Source of the DNA: Blumeriella jaapii
Taxonomy: Eukaryota > Ascomycota > Leotiomycetes > Helotiales > Drepanopezizaceae
Assembly (NCBI GenBank): GCA_009599575.1
Contig: VWND01000027.1
Location: 169,001 to 233,000, forward strand
Direction: 5' to 3'
DNA: 64,000 nt
Position 1 is the stretch's first letter. Every line of letters begins with the position of its first letter. The position numbers and the translations under genes are program-made. Of the stretch, positions 1 through 12,722 are shown piece by piece. The notes beneath the pieces are model-generated. The model ran no database searches. It was not told where the DNA came from and saw only the letters and a list, made by a program, of their open reading frames with translations.

Positions 1-542
<542 letters not shown>

Positions 543-1209
543 GTCGGTGGATGTGTGTGATTATGAAACTGAAGTAGAGGTGATTTGGGAGGGAAAAAGG
601 GATCGTGAGTTGCGTTCACGTCGTTGTCGTTGCCACAGGTTTTGAACGGGTTGTTGATGTTGCGAAGAAGTTGAAGCTCGTCCTCTCCAGGCCAGGCAAG
701 CTTGCTGCGCGTCTTGACTTTTAGGTTGGCGCTAGGCGTGCGCGAGGCTGACAAAGCAGGGGTCGGCTGCTGGGTTCGCGTAGAGCCTCAGCCTTGCCTC
801 TGCGTCGGCGGCCCGAGGTGAAGCCTTTGATGCTTCACGGAGAGTAACTTCTCTGTGAAAGTGAGAATCTGCTTTTCGACACATTGTGCTATCATCTGGG
901 GCTAGACTCTCAATTCTACCCAATTTGGCCGGAAATTTTACGCCCCTGGGGAAATGCGGAGGGTGAGAAGCCGCTCAGGTATCTCTTCCTCGCCTGCATA
1001 ACACTAGCACAGGGATCTTCTTCTTACTCTGAGCTTTCCTCTCTTCACCTCGATCAACCTTCTACTTCGACGTCTTCTTCTACCTCGACATCCACCATCT
1101 CAACTCTCTACTCCCACCCGGGACCAGCGACCGAATCTTTCCTTCTTCACGCTCTCTTCCGCATCGACAGACCACCCCCATTGATCGATCAACTCGCAAG
1201 CTCGACAGC
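543..1209. promoter_or_regulatory. Divergent promoter region rpn11/rpd3
   Basis: This 667-bp spacer separates two divergently transcribed genes. The part next to rpd3 (about 1020-1200) is rich in TCTTC/CTCGAC pyrimidine stretches, as is common in fungal 5' leaders. The open frames here are weak and I support no gene. Confidence 0.6.
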
Positions 1210-3561
1210 ATGTCCTGGGGTTCGGGAGGTGCCACTCAGCGGCTGGCTCCTGTCGATGAACCAAAGAGCATCCACCTTCTAGCTTCTCGCGAAGCCAAGA
1301 AGAAAGTCGCCTACTTCTACGACTCCGATGTTGGCAACTACGCCTATGTGGCCGGTCATCCCATGAAGCCGCATAGAATCAGGCTGGCGCATAGTTTGAT
1401 CATGAACTATGGGACCTACAAGCATATGGAGATCTACGTAAGTCAACCGCGCTTGCTTCGGTGTTTGTTCTCCGCAGTATCATCTCCTGTACTGGGGCGC
1501 ATGTTCCATCTCTCTGCCCTCAATGGGAGCACCAGGAGCGTGTTGGGCCGGCGAGTACTCCTCCGTCGCAGACTTTCCATCGAACGGTCTACTTGCGGCG
1601 CTCCTTGGTCTCGTCCATGCGCGTCACTCTCACCTTCTCGGAACCCGGATTCGATTTAGACAAGCTTCGCGACGCGCTGAGGAGGCACAAGAGGAGTCGT
1701 CCGTCTGCCTAGAGCTTGCAGCGCAGACTTACGCCCTGCCTCTACACATATGAACCTGCTACAGCGATGACAGAAACTGCCTAACTCTCTACACAGCGTG
1801 CCAAACCAGCGACCAAACATGAAATGACACAGTTCCACACCGACGAGTACATCGAATTTCTGCAGAAGGTTACTCCGGACAACATGGAATCATACGCGAA
1901 AGAGCAAACCAAGTACAACGTGGGTGACGATTGCCCGGTCTTCGATGGCCTTTTTGAATTCTGCGGGATTAGTGCTGGTGGCAGTATGGAGGGTGCAGCG
2001 CGTCTCAATCGCGGCAAATGCGACATCGCCGTCAACTGGGCTGGTGGCTTGCATCACGCGAAGAAGAGCGAGGCAAGTGGCTTCTGCTACGTCAATGGTA
2101 AGCCGCTTGAACCTGTGGCCAAGCATCTGCTCACCATCTTCCAGACATTGTGCTCGGCATTATTGAGTTGTTGCGCTTCAAGAAGCGAGTCTTGTACATT
2201 GACATCGACGTCCATCACGGCGATGGCGTTGAGGAGGCTTTCTACACCACCGATCGCGTCATGACCGTCTCGTTCCACAAGTACGGCGAGTACTTCCCAG
2301 GCACTGGTGAGCTCCGCGACATTGGGGTCGGTCAGGGCAAGAATTATGCTGTAAACTTCCCCCTCCGTGATGGCATTGATGACGTGACCTACAAATCCAT
2401 CTTTGAGCCGGTCATTCAGGCGGTCATGACCAACTATCGACCGGAAGCTGTCGTCCTCCAGTGCGGTGGTGACAGTCTGTCTGGAGATCGTCTGGGATGC
2501 TTCAATCTCAGCATGGCAGGTCACGCCAACTGCGTTGAGTTTGTCAAGAGCTTCAACCTTCCCACTCTCGTTCTTGGGGGCGGTGGGTATACCATGCGCA
2601 ACGTTGCCCGCACTTGGGCATACGAGACTGGTATCCTGGTCGGCGAAGTGCTTGATCGGACCCTTCCTTACAACGAGTACTACGAGGTGAGCTGGTGGAA
2701 CTCCTCGTCGCTTGCGGTTCTAATACCATCTAGTACTATGGCCCTGACTATGAGCTGGACGTGCGTGCTTCAAACATGGAGAACGCTAATTCGCACGACT
2801 ACCTCGAGAAGATCAAGATTCAAGTGATTGAAAATCTGAGAAAGACCAACCACAACTCCGTTCAGATGCAGGACACTCCTCGCACAACCATCACGGGTGG
2901 TCGAGATGAAGACGACGACATCGCCGACGATGCTGATGAGGACGAGAACATGGACACCCGGTCCTCCCAGCGACGAAACGATAAACGCATCGCTCGAGAC
3001 GATGAGCTTGACGAGAGCGAGGACGAGGAGGAGAACTACAAGAACGGTGTCCGTCCACAATCTGGTGCCATCAAGCAGCGAAACCACGTGAACCATCAGA
3101 ACGACAACACTGCCTCAGATGTCGACATGGACAGCAGGGCTCCTACACCATCCGCCCGAACGCCCGCTTCTCCTGCACAGCCCGGCGTCTCTGCTTTGCC
3201 TGGAGAAGTTGGGTCCAACGCTCCGTCACGCGCAGACACGCCCAAACCCGTCGTTGACACCGAAGGGGATGTTGATATGACAGACGACAACGGCCCGGCA
3301 GAGCCTGCTCAACCTCAGTCGCCTGTCTCAGTTGCTACACCCGCTGCTGAGGCTGCCGCCGCGACTGCCGCCGCAACTGACCTAGAGCCGGCTGCAATCA
3401 AGCAGGAAACCGAGCCTGAAGCCGTCGATACCGAGATGTCTGTTGAGGTGGTTGCAAGCGAGCCCGAACCGCCAGCCGCTGCAGCTGTTACGGAAGCCAA
3501 TGCGGAAGTCAATGCCGAGATCATGGAACGAAAGGCGAGCGAATCTGAGCCGCGGCCGTGA
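1210..3561 (+). CDS. rpd3: Class I histone deacetylase Rpd3
   Basis: Rpd3 removes acetyl groups from histone lysines as the catalytic subunit of Sin3-type co-repressor complexes in the nucleus. Exons are 1210-1437, 1797-2097, 2145-2686 and 2734-3561, all in phase, giving 632 residues. The first intron is long (359 nt); the others are 47 nt each. The catalytic domain spans roughly residues 30-375. It shows the active-site block [20 protein letters not shown], the zinc and charge-relay segment [16 protein letters not shown], and the [14 protein letters not shown] loop. The C-terminal 250 residues are acidic, then Pro/Ala/Glu-rich and disordered, as in filamentous-fungal Rpd3, which is longer than yeast Rpd3. 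The start matches the usual fungal N-terminus. Frames are intact throughout, in contrast to several genes further right. Confidence 0.97.
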
Positions 3562-4354
3562 TCGCCCGTGTGGAAGTTGGAGATAACGATCTAGAAAGAG
3601 GAGGTTTTGGCATGTAATTCTATCTTCCAGCATGGCGCACGGCGTACGGAGTCAGGCACCACAGGGTCCGGTGAGCAAAATATGTACTTTGCAACGATCA
3701 TACTGCCAGATATCAGATACCTTCTATAAGAAGCTTCCTTGTACCTAGAAGAATTGCAATTGTTGCCCTCGTTGATCTACCATTCTCCGGCTGTGCTGCC
3801 AGCTGTATGTAGGAATGCATGTATGTTTGTACTGTACACAAGTACCACGCCTGCTTGGACATGGAGATCACATGAGACGAATTCCAACAATTGAAGAGGC
3901 ATTGGCTGCTTGCTCTTCTGACCGACAGAAGACAGAAAGAAATATGATACAGTCGACAGGCATAGAAGATAGACACAGAGGTGCTTTCGGGCCTGTTCTT
4001 CTCAACCGGGCGTTTGCGCTGATACGCGACGATCACGGCTTCACTCTCAACCAATGTAGTCAAGAGAGGTGTTGAGGAAGACCAGCAGATAGCCCTGTTC
4101 TGAAGAATGAAATCCAATGTCTCCAAAATTTGGTGATCGAGAACAAATCGATGTCGCGGCGGGCCATGGCCAATTCCAGTATCACCTTAGTGCGTCCTCG
4201 CTTAGCGATTAGGGCATGCCACTCAGCCCGGAAGCTCGAAAATTCCACATCCCCACCCGCTTTTTTCCCGCGACGACGACGGACAACCTGCCATCACACG
4301 ACAACTCTTCTTTGACTCTCAGGCAACGAAGTTCGTCAGAGAAATACCGACAAG
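3562..4354. other. Intergenic rpd3-rpl23
   Basis: About 790 bp with no supported gene. It holds the 3' end of rpd3 and the rpl23 promoter. A minus-strand frame at 3713-4126 (137 codons) has no recognisable domain and unconvincing composition. A pyrimidine-rich leader precedes the rpl23 start. Confidence 0.6.
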
Positions 4355-5321
4355 ATGGCCAAGATCTCGTATGTGTTCCCCCCTCCGCGCCCTGGTTGGG
4401 AGGATCCGGGCCGAGAGAGGAGAGGAGGTTTGGAGGTGGAATGGAGAGCGTGGGAGGAGGGAAATCGAGAGGGAGAAGAGTAGAGAGGGAAAGGATCGAG
4501 GACTGACGATTGCAGACGTGGTGCCCCTGGTGGCAAGCTCAAGATGACCCTCGGTCTTCCAGTGTACGTACCTCCACGACTGCAATTCCCACGATACAAT
4601 GCGATGCCGGTTTGAGACGGAGACGGAGTGGAGAGAAGCGCACATCGGACATCCACCCACGATCATCTCCGATCTCACGAGCACACGCGATCAGGACAAA
4701 GACACACGGAGAATGAGGAGCGAAGCTGACAGTATCCCGTAGCGGTGCCGTCATGAACTGCTGCGACAACTCCGGCGCCCGCAACCTGTACATCATCTCG
4801 GTCAAGGGTATCGGTGCGCGTCTCAACAGACTGCCCGCGGGCGGTGTCGGCGACATGGTCATGGCAACGGTCAAGAAGGGAAAGCCTGAGCTGCGGAAGA
4901 AGGTCATGCCGGCCGTCATTGTCAGACAGTCCAAGCCGTGGAGACGAACCGATGGTGTCTTCTTGTACTTCGAGGACAACGCTGGTGTGGTAAGTCTTGA
5001 CGGTCCTGAATTCTGGGGTCTGGGCTCTGTGGGTGGGGAGAGAGGTATTGAGCAAGAGGGACATCGAGGGAAGAGAGGTGTTTAGAGAGCTGATTTGCTG
5101 ACGGGAATCGAATCATAGATCGTCAACCCCAAGGGTGAGATGAAGGGATCTGCTATCACCGGACCCGTCGGAAAGGAGGCTGCTGAGCTTTGGCCCGTTC
5201 GTTTCCCCTTTTTATTTTCTTTCTTTCCTCTACTTTCCCACCCTCTTAATCTTCCAAAAGAACCTGTGAGCTGACAAGATGCAATCAGCGTATCGCAAGC
5301 AACTCCGGCGTCGTCATGTAA
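4355..5321 (+). CDS. rpl23: 60S ribosomal protein L23 (uL14)
   Basis: This is a structural protein of the large ribosomal subunit, located on the intersubunit face. Five exons are 4355-4368, 4516-4563, 4743-4989, 5119-5196 and 5289-5321, coding for 139 residues. The first coding exon is only 14 nt (MAKIS start) and the last is 33 nt. The protein reads [20 protein letters not shown], then [20 protein letters not shown], and ends [10 protein letters not shown], all typical of eukaryotic uL14. The last intron has a GTTCGT donor, which is not the preferred fungal GTRAGT but keeps the frame and the conserved WPRIASN junction. Many short introns near the start are usual for fungal ribosomal protein genes. 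I searched the introns for C/D snoRNA boxes and saw none I could defend. Confidence 0.97.
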
Positions 5322-8300
5322 AGCGGTTGATTTTTCTCTCTATCTCTGGGGGGGTTCGGGTATGGGACATGGGTTTGCTGCTATGGCATGATGGTGTGTT
5401 TCTACGATCGCGGTCACCACGAAGTCCGATGAACACGAAACAACATGTGAGCAAATGAAATGGCAGTTTTTCCGAAGTGCAGACCGAACAGATCCCGCTG
5501 TTTTTCGTCTTTCCCTCGCATGATATCTAGACCCGCGAGTGGATGGGATTGCTGATACTCGAATCACGAAACATGTGACGATCGATCGATGTGCTTGCTT
5601 ACTTGATTACCAGTTTGCTTACGTGAGAGGCCTTGTTGCTCTAGTTGTGATGATGTTCGGAGAAGTCGATATGGTTCGGTCTGGTATGGATCCAGAATTA
5701 GGAAAGCAAGCCGGGGTTTTCTCTTTTCTTCGGTTTGAACCACACCCATAGCACGGCGACGAAACGAAACACACCTCCCGGCAGCCTCCAACAATCCCTT
5801 GCAAGTTGTACTATTCGGTGGTGCCGCTCCGCAACTCGTTGGAGGTTCTCGTTGTCCCCTTGGGCCAAGGACCTCCTCCCTTTCTTGCTGTTCTGCATGT
5901 TGGACAGCAACAACTTATTCTTCTTGGAGTCGAAGTCATTTCCGACACTTCTGCTGTGCAAGTTGCAAGTTCCTTAATCGTGCGGCTCGCTGCCATCCTC
6001 CTGGCTCTTCAGACCATGCGAAGAAATCTCTTGCGGCCAATTCCGGTTGCGGTTCCCGGCGCTCCCCCAAGTCCTGGGATCGCCGCACACCAAAGAGGAA
6101 CGAGCGCCGTACACGATCGACGAGGTCTGGTACAAGTGCCGACAATGCCATTGTCGTTGGTTGGTTGGTTGAGAAGCCCGCGTCAAAACGCCGCGGAAAG
6201 CCGGCGCGCAGCTGCGTGTATACCGTCGCCTTCAAGGTTTACAACAGTCCGGGCTGCGTCCGCCGCTTCTCAAGAGGGATGGCAAGATCCCGAGTATGGT
6301 TCTCTGGTCACCTGCTTGGTAAGGAAGGACGGAAGGAAGGCTAGACAGAAGCCAGATCAGGCTGTGCACAAGACAGGCCCGGCAATTGAAAGAGCAGGGC
6401 GTGTAGTCTCGGCTGGGCTTCGACTTACAGGAGAACACTCCCTCGACGATGCATCAGATGCAATGGTGGCGGGACGAAGCCACTTCCGACCTTGGACCCT
6501 TACGAAGGCAAGCTCGTGAAGATCTTCGTACGATCCGCGGAGTTCCTGACGACGCCATGAGGAGAGCGGAAGGAGCGGATGTCGACTTGTTGTGTAAGTC
6601 GGCGAGCTCATACGAGCGAGCACCTCTACAGCCAATCTCACCGGAGAAAATGCTCGTTGACAGCAGTGATTCGCGAACCGAGAAAGCGGGTGACTAGAAC
6701 CCCTCCCTACCTAGGCCTATCTGCCACACATAGGCCCCCGGGCTTGGTTCGTGTGCTGACTCGACTACAGTTGGCGGGCGATTTGATGGCAGCTTCGAAC
6801 TCGACGGAAGTGAGGCTATCTGTGTTTCGAGATCCGGCGCTCGAGAGCAGCAGGAGAAAGCTAGGACTATTGGATGGCTAGGAATTCTAGACCGGACTGC
6901 CGTGAAAGGAAGCTTTCCCTTTCTTGCCTGTGCTCCGGAAAACGTGTTTGTGTTCTGCGTGGTGGATGGATCACAGCGATACATGTGTGGTTTCCGCCCC
7001 GAGACTCTGCGTGGTGGGGAAGAAGATCTCTCTGGTGGGGGAGCAGAGGAGGAGGTTTTATAGGTCTGTGAACTGGAGGAAACCAAGAAGAGTGGAGATT
7101 AAGCGAACCCAAGGTAGTGAAAGTGAGCCAGAATCATGTAGCCACTCGGGTTGGCTAGACCCCGTTGCAGCACTATCGACTAGCGGTTTTGATGTTGGGG
7201 AGTGAAGTGAAGCAGGTACTGTAAGTGTGTAGAAGAAAGCACGTCCATTTCTGTCCCTAGTCATGTACAGTACTCAACCCGATATCAAAACAAAGCTTAT
7301 AGTTCAGGTTCTCGCAACGCAATCAAGAGTGCTGAAGTATCTGCATCACGGATGATTCTTTTCTGTCACTTGATCTTCTCGGGCGTTTCCGAATCACATT
7401 CCACGCGGCATTGGGAATCTGGTCACGTGTGCCAGCTTTGTTGTCTCTGTCTCGTGTGATCGACGATTGCTATCATTCCGCGAGCAAGGCTTTGTGAGAT
7501 GTTTTGTTTTTTCCCCTGCCCCACGGCTCGAGCATGATCGTTGATCAGCATTCTAGACCTCTCGACCTTCGTTGGGTGCGTGTCTCGAGTACATACTACA
7601 GCACTGTACAGTACTTTACTCCCATCCGCCCGAGCTTGCTACACCTCGCCGAGGATGATCGATCTTTGCGTCGTCAGCTCCGCCCACTGCTGCCGGCCTG
7701 CCGCTGCAGACACAGTCAGCGCGTCTCGTCTCTGCTAAGCTTTGCCAAGTTGGAGCAAAAGCTTGTGTGTGATGCAAGGGGCGAGGAGGCGGAGGAGGCG
7801 AGGAGGAGGAGGAGGAGGATGCTGACGCGGCCGGAGGGCGTGTGGCGCGCGCGCATGCAGCAGTTTGGGCCGTTGCACAAGCAGAACGGAGAGCGATCAA
7901 GCATCATCAGCGCCGATGGGCCTGACACGTACGTACCGCAGACGCGCAATCGTCCGGTGGTGTTTCCATTCGTAGACGGGCTGTGATTCCCGAGGAGTCC
8001 GGACTCTGACATTCCCCCGACTGTCAGCTTGCTGTTGATAGCTAAGCGAGAAGGGACGCGCCCAGCCCCTTACAGTACCAGCTTCAGCTTCATATATTGT
8101 CTTTGCGGTTGCGCCGGACTGAGACGTTCACACGCTTCTCGGCCTTCGCATCTGACCTCTTTTACAGTACGTACAGTACCTTGCTCGTGTGCAGAAGCCT
8201 TTGGGCGCGCAAAGCCGGATCTTTCATCCTCTCGTCGTCCTCTTTGATCATCATCTATCTCTCTTGCACTTGATCATCCAGTCCATCTTGACCATTCATC

Positions 8301-8506
8301 TTGACCATTCATCTTGACCATTCAGCTCAACCCCTCCTGGAATCCAATCTCCTACCTTCTACCATAACAATCTCGTATCCAAACATCTTTTGCGTGCTAC
8401 ACCCCGTGCAAGATTGTAGCTCCGCGCCAAGAGCTCGTCGTCGCCAAGCCTGCCGAGGAGCAGAAATCGGTCCCTCCAACCTCGACATTTTCCTCCGCGC
8501 AGCACC
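5322..8506. other. Long spacer rpl23 to LicD gene, no supported gene
   Basis: About 3.2 kb with only weak open frames. The longest, 5806-6519 on the plus strand (237 codons), overlaps equally open frames in other phases and shows no domain. A 13-bp unit (ATCTTGACCATTC) is repeated three times at 8285-8323. A GTACTGTACAGTAC-type palindrome occurs near 7602-7616 and related CAGTACGTACAGTAC near 8165. The last ~250 bp before 8507 are pyrimidine-rich and probably form the leader of the LicD gene. Confidence 0.5.
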
Positions 8507-9961
8507 ATGAGATGTCTGCTCGCGCTCCCCGCTCTCCTCTCGCTGCTGTCGGCCCTCGCGCTGCAGAAGCGCGATGCCGATTTCCTCAGCGTGCGGACCC
8601 ATGCCCTGAAGGATATGAGTGGGAAGCACGGCGACCCGACCGAGAAGTATTTTCGTGAGTGGCAAGCGCTCGCGTGCCCTGGCCGTGGCTAATCATGCCG
8701 ACGCCTTTTCAGATGAAAGCGTGTATGTATCCTGCCCCCGAATTGTCGGCCGTGAGACGGAGATCCGACTGCTGACGGGTGTTGACTAGTTTTCATTCGC
8801 ATTATGACGGAAGGTACGTCGTCGTCGTCGTCCTCCTCGTCACCGTCGTCGTCGTCCCAGCACCGTGGTCCCAGATACTCAGACGTGCAGTCTAACCTTT
8901 CACTCCAGATTCGCCGATCACCAGCTGGGCTACCGGGAGCGGAAGCAAGCGCTGTCAAGCCTCATTCAAACCTACCTCGCGACGCTCGCGGACATCGGCG
9001 TGGAAACATGGCTCATGCACGGGACGCTGTTGGGCTGGTGGTGGAATCGGAAGGTCGGTGAATCCCCCGTCCACATCTACATCGTTGGCTATCTGACATT
9101 CCGCGCGCAGATCCTCCCTTGGGACACGGATCTGGATGTGCAGGTTAGCGAGGCATCGATGCACTACCTCGCCTCCTACTACAACATGACCATCTTCCAC
9201 TACAAGACGCCCCGGATACCCGAGGGTAGGGACTACATGCTCGAGATCAATCCACATTATGTCAATCGCGAGCAGTCGGACGAGCTGAACGTGATTGATG
9301 CGAGATGGATCGATACCGAGAGCGGTCTGTTCATCGACATCACGACGGCGCGCTACAACCTGACGCACCCGGCAGGCGCTGACATGCTGGTGTGCAAAGA
9401 CGGGCACGAGTATAGGGTATGTGGGCCATCTGCGGGCCGGCGAATGAGCGACTGACGCGGGGCAGGATACGTATGTGTTCCCTCTGCGCGACACGTATTT
9501 TGAAGGCACGCCGGCCAAGATCCCGTTTGCGTACAAGGCGATGCTGGAGGCCGAGTACACGCAGAAGGCGTTGACATTGACCGATTTCGAAGAGTACGCA
9601 TTTCACGCGAGAAAGGGGTTTCGGGGCCTTGCTAACCACGATGTCTAGCCATCATTTCGACGACGAGAAGCTAGAATGGCTGCCTGTGAAGATGGAGGAG
9701 CCAATGGAGGAGGAGGCCGAGGATCCCACCCCTGAGGTCGCGGAAGAGGACTCGCAAATCCTCGTGACTTGGGAGGTCGACGGGGAAGGAGAGGTCTCGA
9801 GGAGTGCTGAGCCGGAGCCGCCAGCTGCTCAGCGAAAAGCGGAGCGTGAGATACTGAACAAGGAGGCGAGGAGGGAGCAGGTGAAGAAGGAAGCCGAGGA
9901 AAAGCGGAGGGCGCTAGAAGAGAAAGCAGTCTTGAAAGGGGAGAAGCGGTCGGAGAGCTAG
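8507..9961 (+). CDS. LicD-family protein, secreted or luminal (Mnn4/fukutin-like)
   Basis: LicD-family (nucleotidyltransferase-fold) proteins transfer phosphorylated groups to glycans; fungal members related to Mnn4 act in mannosyl-phosphate addition in the secretory pathway. Seven exons fit in phase: 8507-8654, 8713-8722, 8790-8813, 8909-9053, 9111-9416, 9466-9593, 9649-9961, giving 357 residues. The second exon is only 10 nt and the third 24 nt; joining them gives KYFHESVFHSHYDGRF, which matches the family. A signal peptide (residues 1-19) is followed by a KR dibasic site, a possible Kex2 cut. The core has WLMHGTLLGWWWN and ILPWDTDLDVQV, the conserved LicD active-site region. The tail (about 315-357) is a Lys/Glu-rich coiled coil, recalling the K/E tail of Mnn4. 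Substrate is not known. Confidence 0.85.
8815..8865 (+). repeat. GTC/TCG trinucleotide tract in a LicD-gene intron
   Basis: A run of GTC-type triplets lies inside the intron 8814-8908 of the LicD gene. It does not affect the reading frame. Confidence 0.7.
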
Positions 9962-11388
9962 AGGAAAGCTGGGGCGAAGAGGGGTGCTCGGAACGCGTCG
10001 TGAGAGCGCTGTTTGGACGACCCCAGCCGTGGTCCGTGGAGCCTGGCTGGGAAGGGCCGCTCCCGATATGCCAGGCTGGGCTAGCATGCTCGGGGCATCG
10101 AGTCGATAGTATTCCCCGCCCTTTCTCCTCCTCGACGGCTGCGAAATACCGTTATGGCATCTCGCGTTTTGGGAGCTATCGTTGAGTTGAAAAGCACTTG
10201 TCAGACCAGATTAAGCGAGGCATCTATCGGAACACAGCACCCCATGGATAGGAACACATTTCCGTCAAGCCGGCCATGCAATTGCCGTTATGCGTGCAAG
10301 ATTTTGCTCCCCAGGTTCTGTGCTCCCACAAAAGTGTTTGCTTCCTTTCTCCGCTGGTGATCGGGGCGGCATCATGCAGTAGAGAGACGACGATCTTCCT
10401 CTCCAAGTGAGAATGAGAGAGCCATCGCAGTCGGGTTCCCGACGCGCGCTCCTCTCTCCTTGCGAATTGCTATTTCCATCTCTCGTTCCAGCAGCACCGA
10501 GAAGTGCAACGGCGTCACGCATTGCGCCTTCATCGCCAGCCAACAACCACTTCTGTTCCCCGGGCCGACGACGATCACTACTCACAGCCTTCTGCTGCCG
10601 CGGCGGCGCCAGCTCTAGCCCTCCACCCATGGGAAATCTCCCTCCCTCCAAGCCGAGGAGGGAAGCCTGGCCAGCCAAGCAAGGCCTTGCGCAAGCTCGG
10701 TCGGTATGTGGGCAGAGGTAGCGAGCGACGAGACAGGTCTCTCCTCTCTTTCGTTCCAGCTTCATTCAGCCGGCATCACGCTCACGCTCACGCACACACT
10801 CCCATCCAAGAACGGAGAACAACAACAACAACAACAACACACCACACGCACGACCCAGACCCAGACCCACGCGCTCTGCGCTCTCCCTCCTCTCCTCAAG
10901 GTGCTCCTTCGCCGCGAAGCTTCTCCCAGGTGTCAGGTGTATAGTATCCCAGCCTGGCTCCCTCCCCCCCGTCGTCGTCGTCGCAGGACGTGTCAGGCAG
11001 GGGAGGGAGGGAGGGAGGGAGGGAACGAACGTCTTTGTCACCTCTGTGTCTCTCGCTTAATCTTTCTCTCTTTCTCTCTCGCTCTCTCGCTCTCTCGCTC
11101 GCTTGCTCGCTTACTCGCTTACGGCTGTTTACTGTTCTGTTCTCTTCTGTTCTGTACTGTACCGTACGATACTAGGTATAGGTAGACAAGTAACGCTCCT
11201 CTTTTATCCGTCCGCGCTCTCTCTCTCTCTTTCTTTCTTTTCTTCTTTCTTTCTCTCTCCACCAGCTCCTCCCGCTTCGCAGGAATCAAAATAAAAAAAA
11301 AATATCCGACCTGTACCGCGTGCTCGCTCACTGACTCCCCACTACCCCGATAAGAAGAACACGGAGAACACGAAGAGAAGAAGAAGCC
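9962..11388. other. Intergenic, low-complexity leader
   Basis: About 1.4 kb without a supported gene. It contains an AAC triplet run (10820-10840), a GGGA run (10998-11022), and CT-rich tracts at 11060-11110 and 11218-11260 just upstream of the next gene. Such CT-rich tracts are common in fungal promoters and 5' leaders. Confidence 0.55.
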
Positions 11389-12194
11389 ATGGTCGCCGCG
11401 CCCCACGTCCGCGGCAAGATCTACCGCTTCAAGGCTGCGTCCGCGTGTCCCGCTCTCTACGCTGAGACGAGGCCGAAGATTCCCAGGCGCGTGCGCCGGC
11501 ACTTGGTGCTGGCGCTCGACGTGGCGGGGGACAAGCAGGACCAGGTGCGAGTGATGAGCGTACGTACCCATCCGCTCCTCCTTCCGTTCCCTTTCCCTCC
11601 TCCTCCTCCTCCCACGAGATCCCTCTCAGCGCACCATCTCGTGTGGTGAGGTCCGCTTACCAAGACACTCCCCAGATCGCAACGGCACTGCCACCCCTTG
11701 GCACGGGAACCTACCTCCCCATCGCGCCGACGCCCAAGAAGCCCTTCCCGATGCAGCTCAAGCTGCGCAACAACTACGCCGACGACGGGCGGCTGCTGAT
11801 CGCCCGCTTGGGCCCGAGGAGCAGCTACCTGCGCGTGGATGAGAGCTGGGTCGTGCACGTGGGTGTCTTGGAGGCCGTGCTGGATGGCGTGGGGGACGGG
11901 ATGCAGGTGTGGGCGAGGAAGAAGGGGGGGATGGGGGAGTTGCGGTCTTGGTTGAGTGGGTGGCAGAGGGGGAGAGAGAGAGAGACGGTTGTGGTGGAGG
12001 AGGGGAAAGGTGGTGGTGGTGGTGGTGGTGGTGATGGTGATTCCGGGGTTGGTACGGAGGGGTGCGGTGGAGATGTGTTGTCTGAGGAGGCTGGTGACGG
12101 TCATGTCAAGTTGGCGGGGGAGAGGAAGGAGGATATCTGGCCAAAGCTGCTCTTCATTGTGCTGGTCATGTATCTTTTCTGGGGCAGCTGGTAG
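11389..12194 (+). CDS. Uncharacterised tail-anchored protein, 229 aa
   Basis: Two exons, 11389-11559 and 11676-12194, join in phase across a 116-nt intron. I do not recognise a named family. The N-terminal ~130 residues look folded, with a GTYLPIAPTPKKPFPMQL segment followed by SSYLRVDESWVVHV; this YLPI-P then SY-R pattern resembles a group of unnamed fungal proteins, an impression from memory only. Residues ~160-205 are glycine-rich and disordered, encoded by a GGT repeat. The last ~18 residues (KLLFIVLVMYLFWGSW) form a hydrophobic segment ending at the stop, so a C-terminal membrane anchor in the ER or mitochondrial outer membrane is likely. A CT-rich leader precedes the start. The gene is probably real, since the frame is intact and the intron removes a frame break. 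Confidence 0.7.
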
Positions 12195-12722
12195 GATGGA
12201 TGAGATGGCCGGCCACCGGCTAGAGAAACCCAAGGCATGAAAGGAATGGATGGATGGGCTTCTCAAAAACGAGTGCGAGACAAATGCGAGGTCGTGCGAA
12301 GGTGGTTTGCACATCGATGACTTGTCGAGTAACGCTGCTGCTTGTGTGGGGGACTTCGACGGCTCGAGTCGGGTGTGTTTGGACATGCGAGGGTTTAGCG
12401 AGGCTGGTGCATCTTCACTTGAGATTCAGATAGGGGGCACACGTGATGCCTCACAGCAAGTCCCCTGTTCCTGGCTATGGATGGAGCTCGATGAAAGAAA
12501 CAAACGGTCTTGCCGAAGCTTTCGTCATCCGTAGACCGTGAGGACGGCTTCTTTAAATCGCTTCGATTATGCCACGCAACGCTAGCGCTTCGGGTGACGA
12601 GCTTTGCATGCGCCGATAGCTCCCATTGGAAGATGTCTTGTGAATTCGATCCTAGATTTGTTGAACAAGAATATGCCATAGATGTTGGTGAAAACCAGAA
12701 CGAGATCGCGTCTCGCAGCTCT
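12195..12722. other. Convergent spacer before photolyase
   Basis: 528 bp between two convergent genes. I see no gene here; it should hold both 3' ends. Confidence 0.55.

Noticed and set aside
5370..5470. Possible C/D-box snoRNA downstream of rpl23 (ATGATGG and GATGAAC strings)
   Set aside because: No CTGA D box or terminal stem at the right spacing.
5806..6519. 237-codon plus-strand frame between rpl23 and the LicD gene
   Set aside because: Overlaps open frames of similar length in other phases, has no domain, and the composition is what GC-rich noncoding DNA gives.
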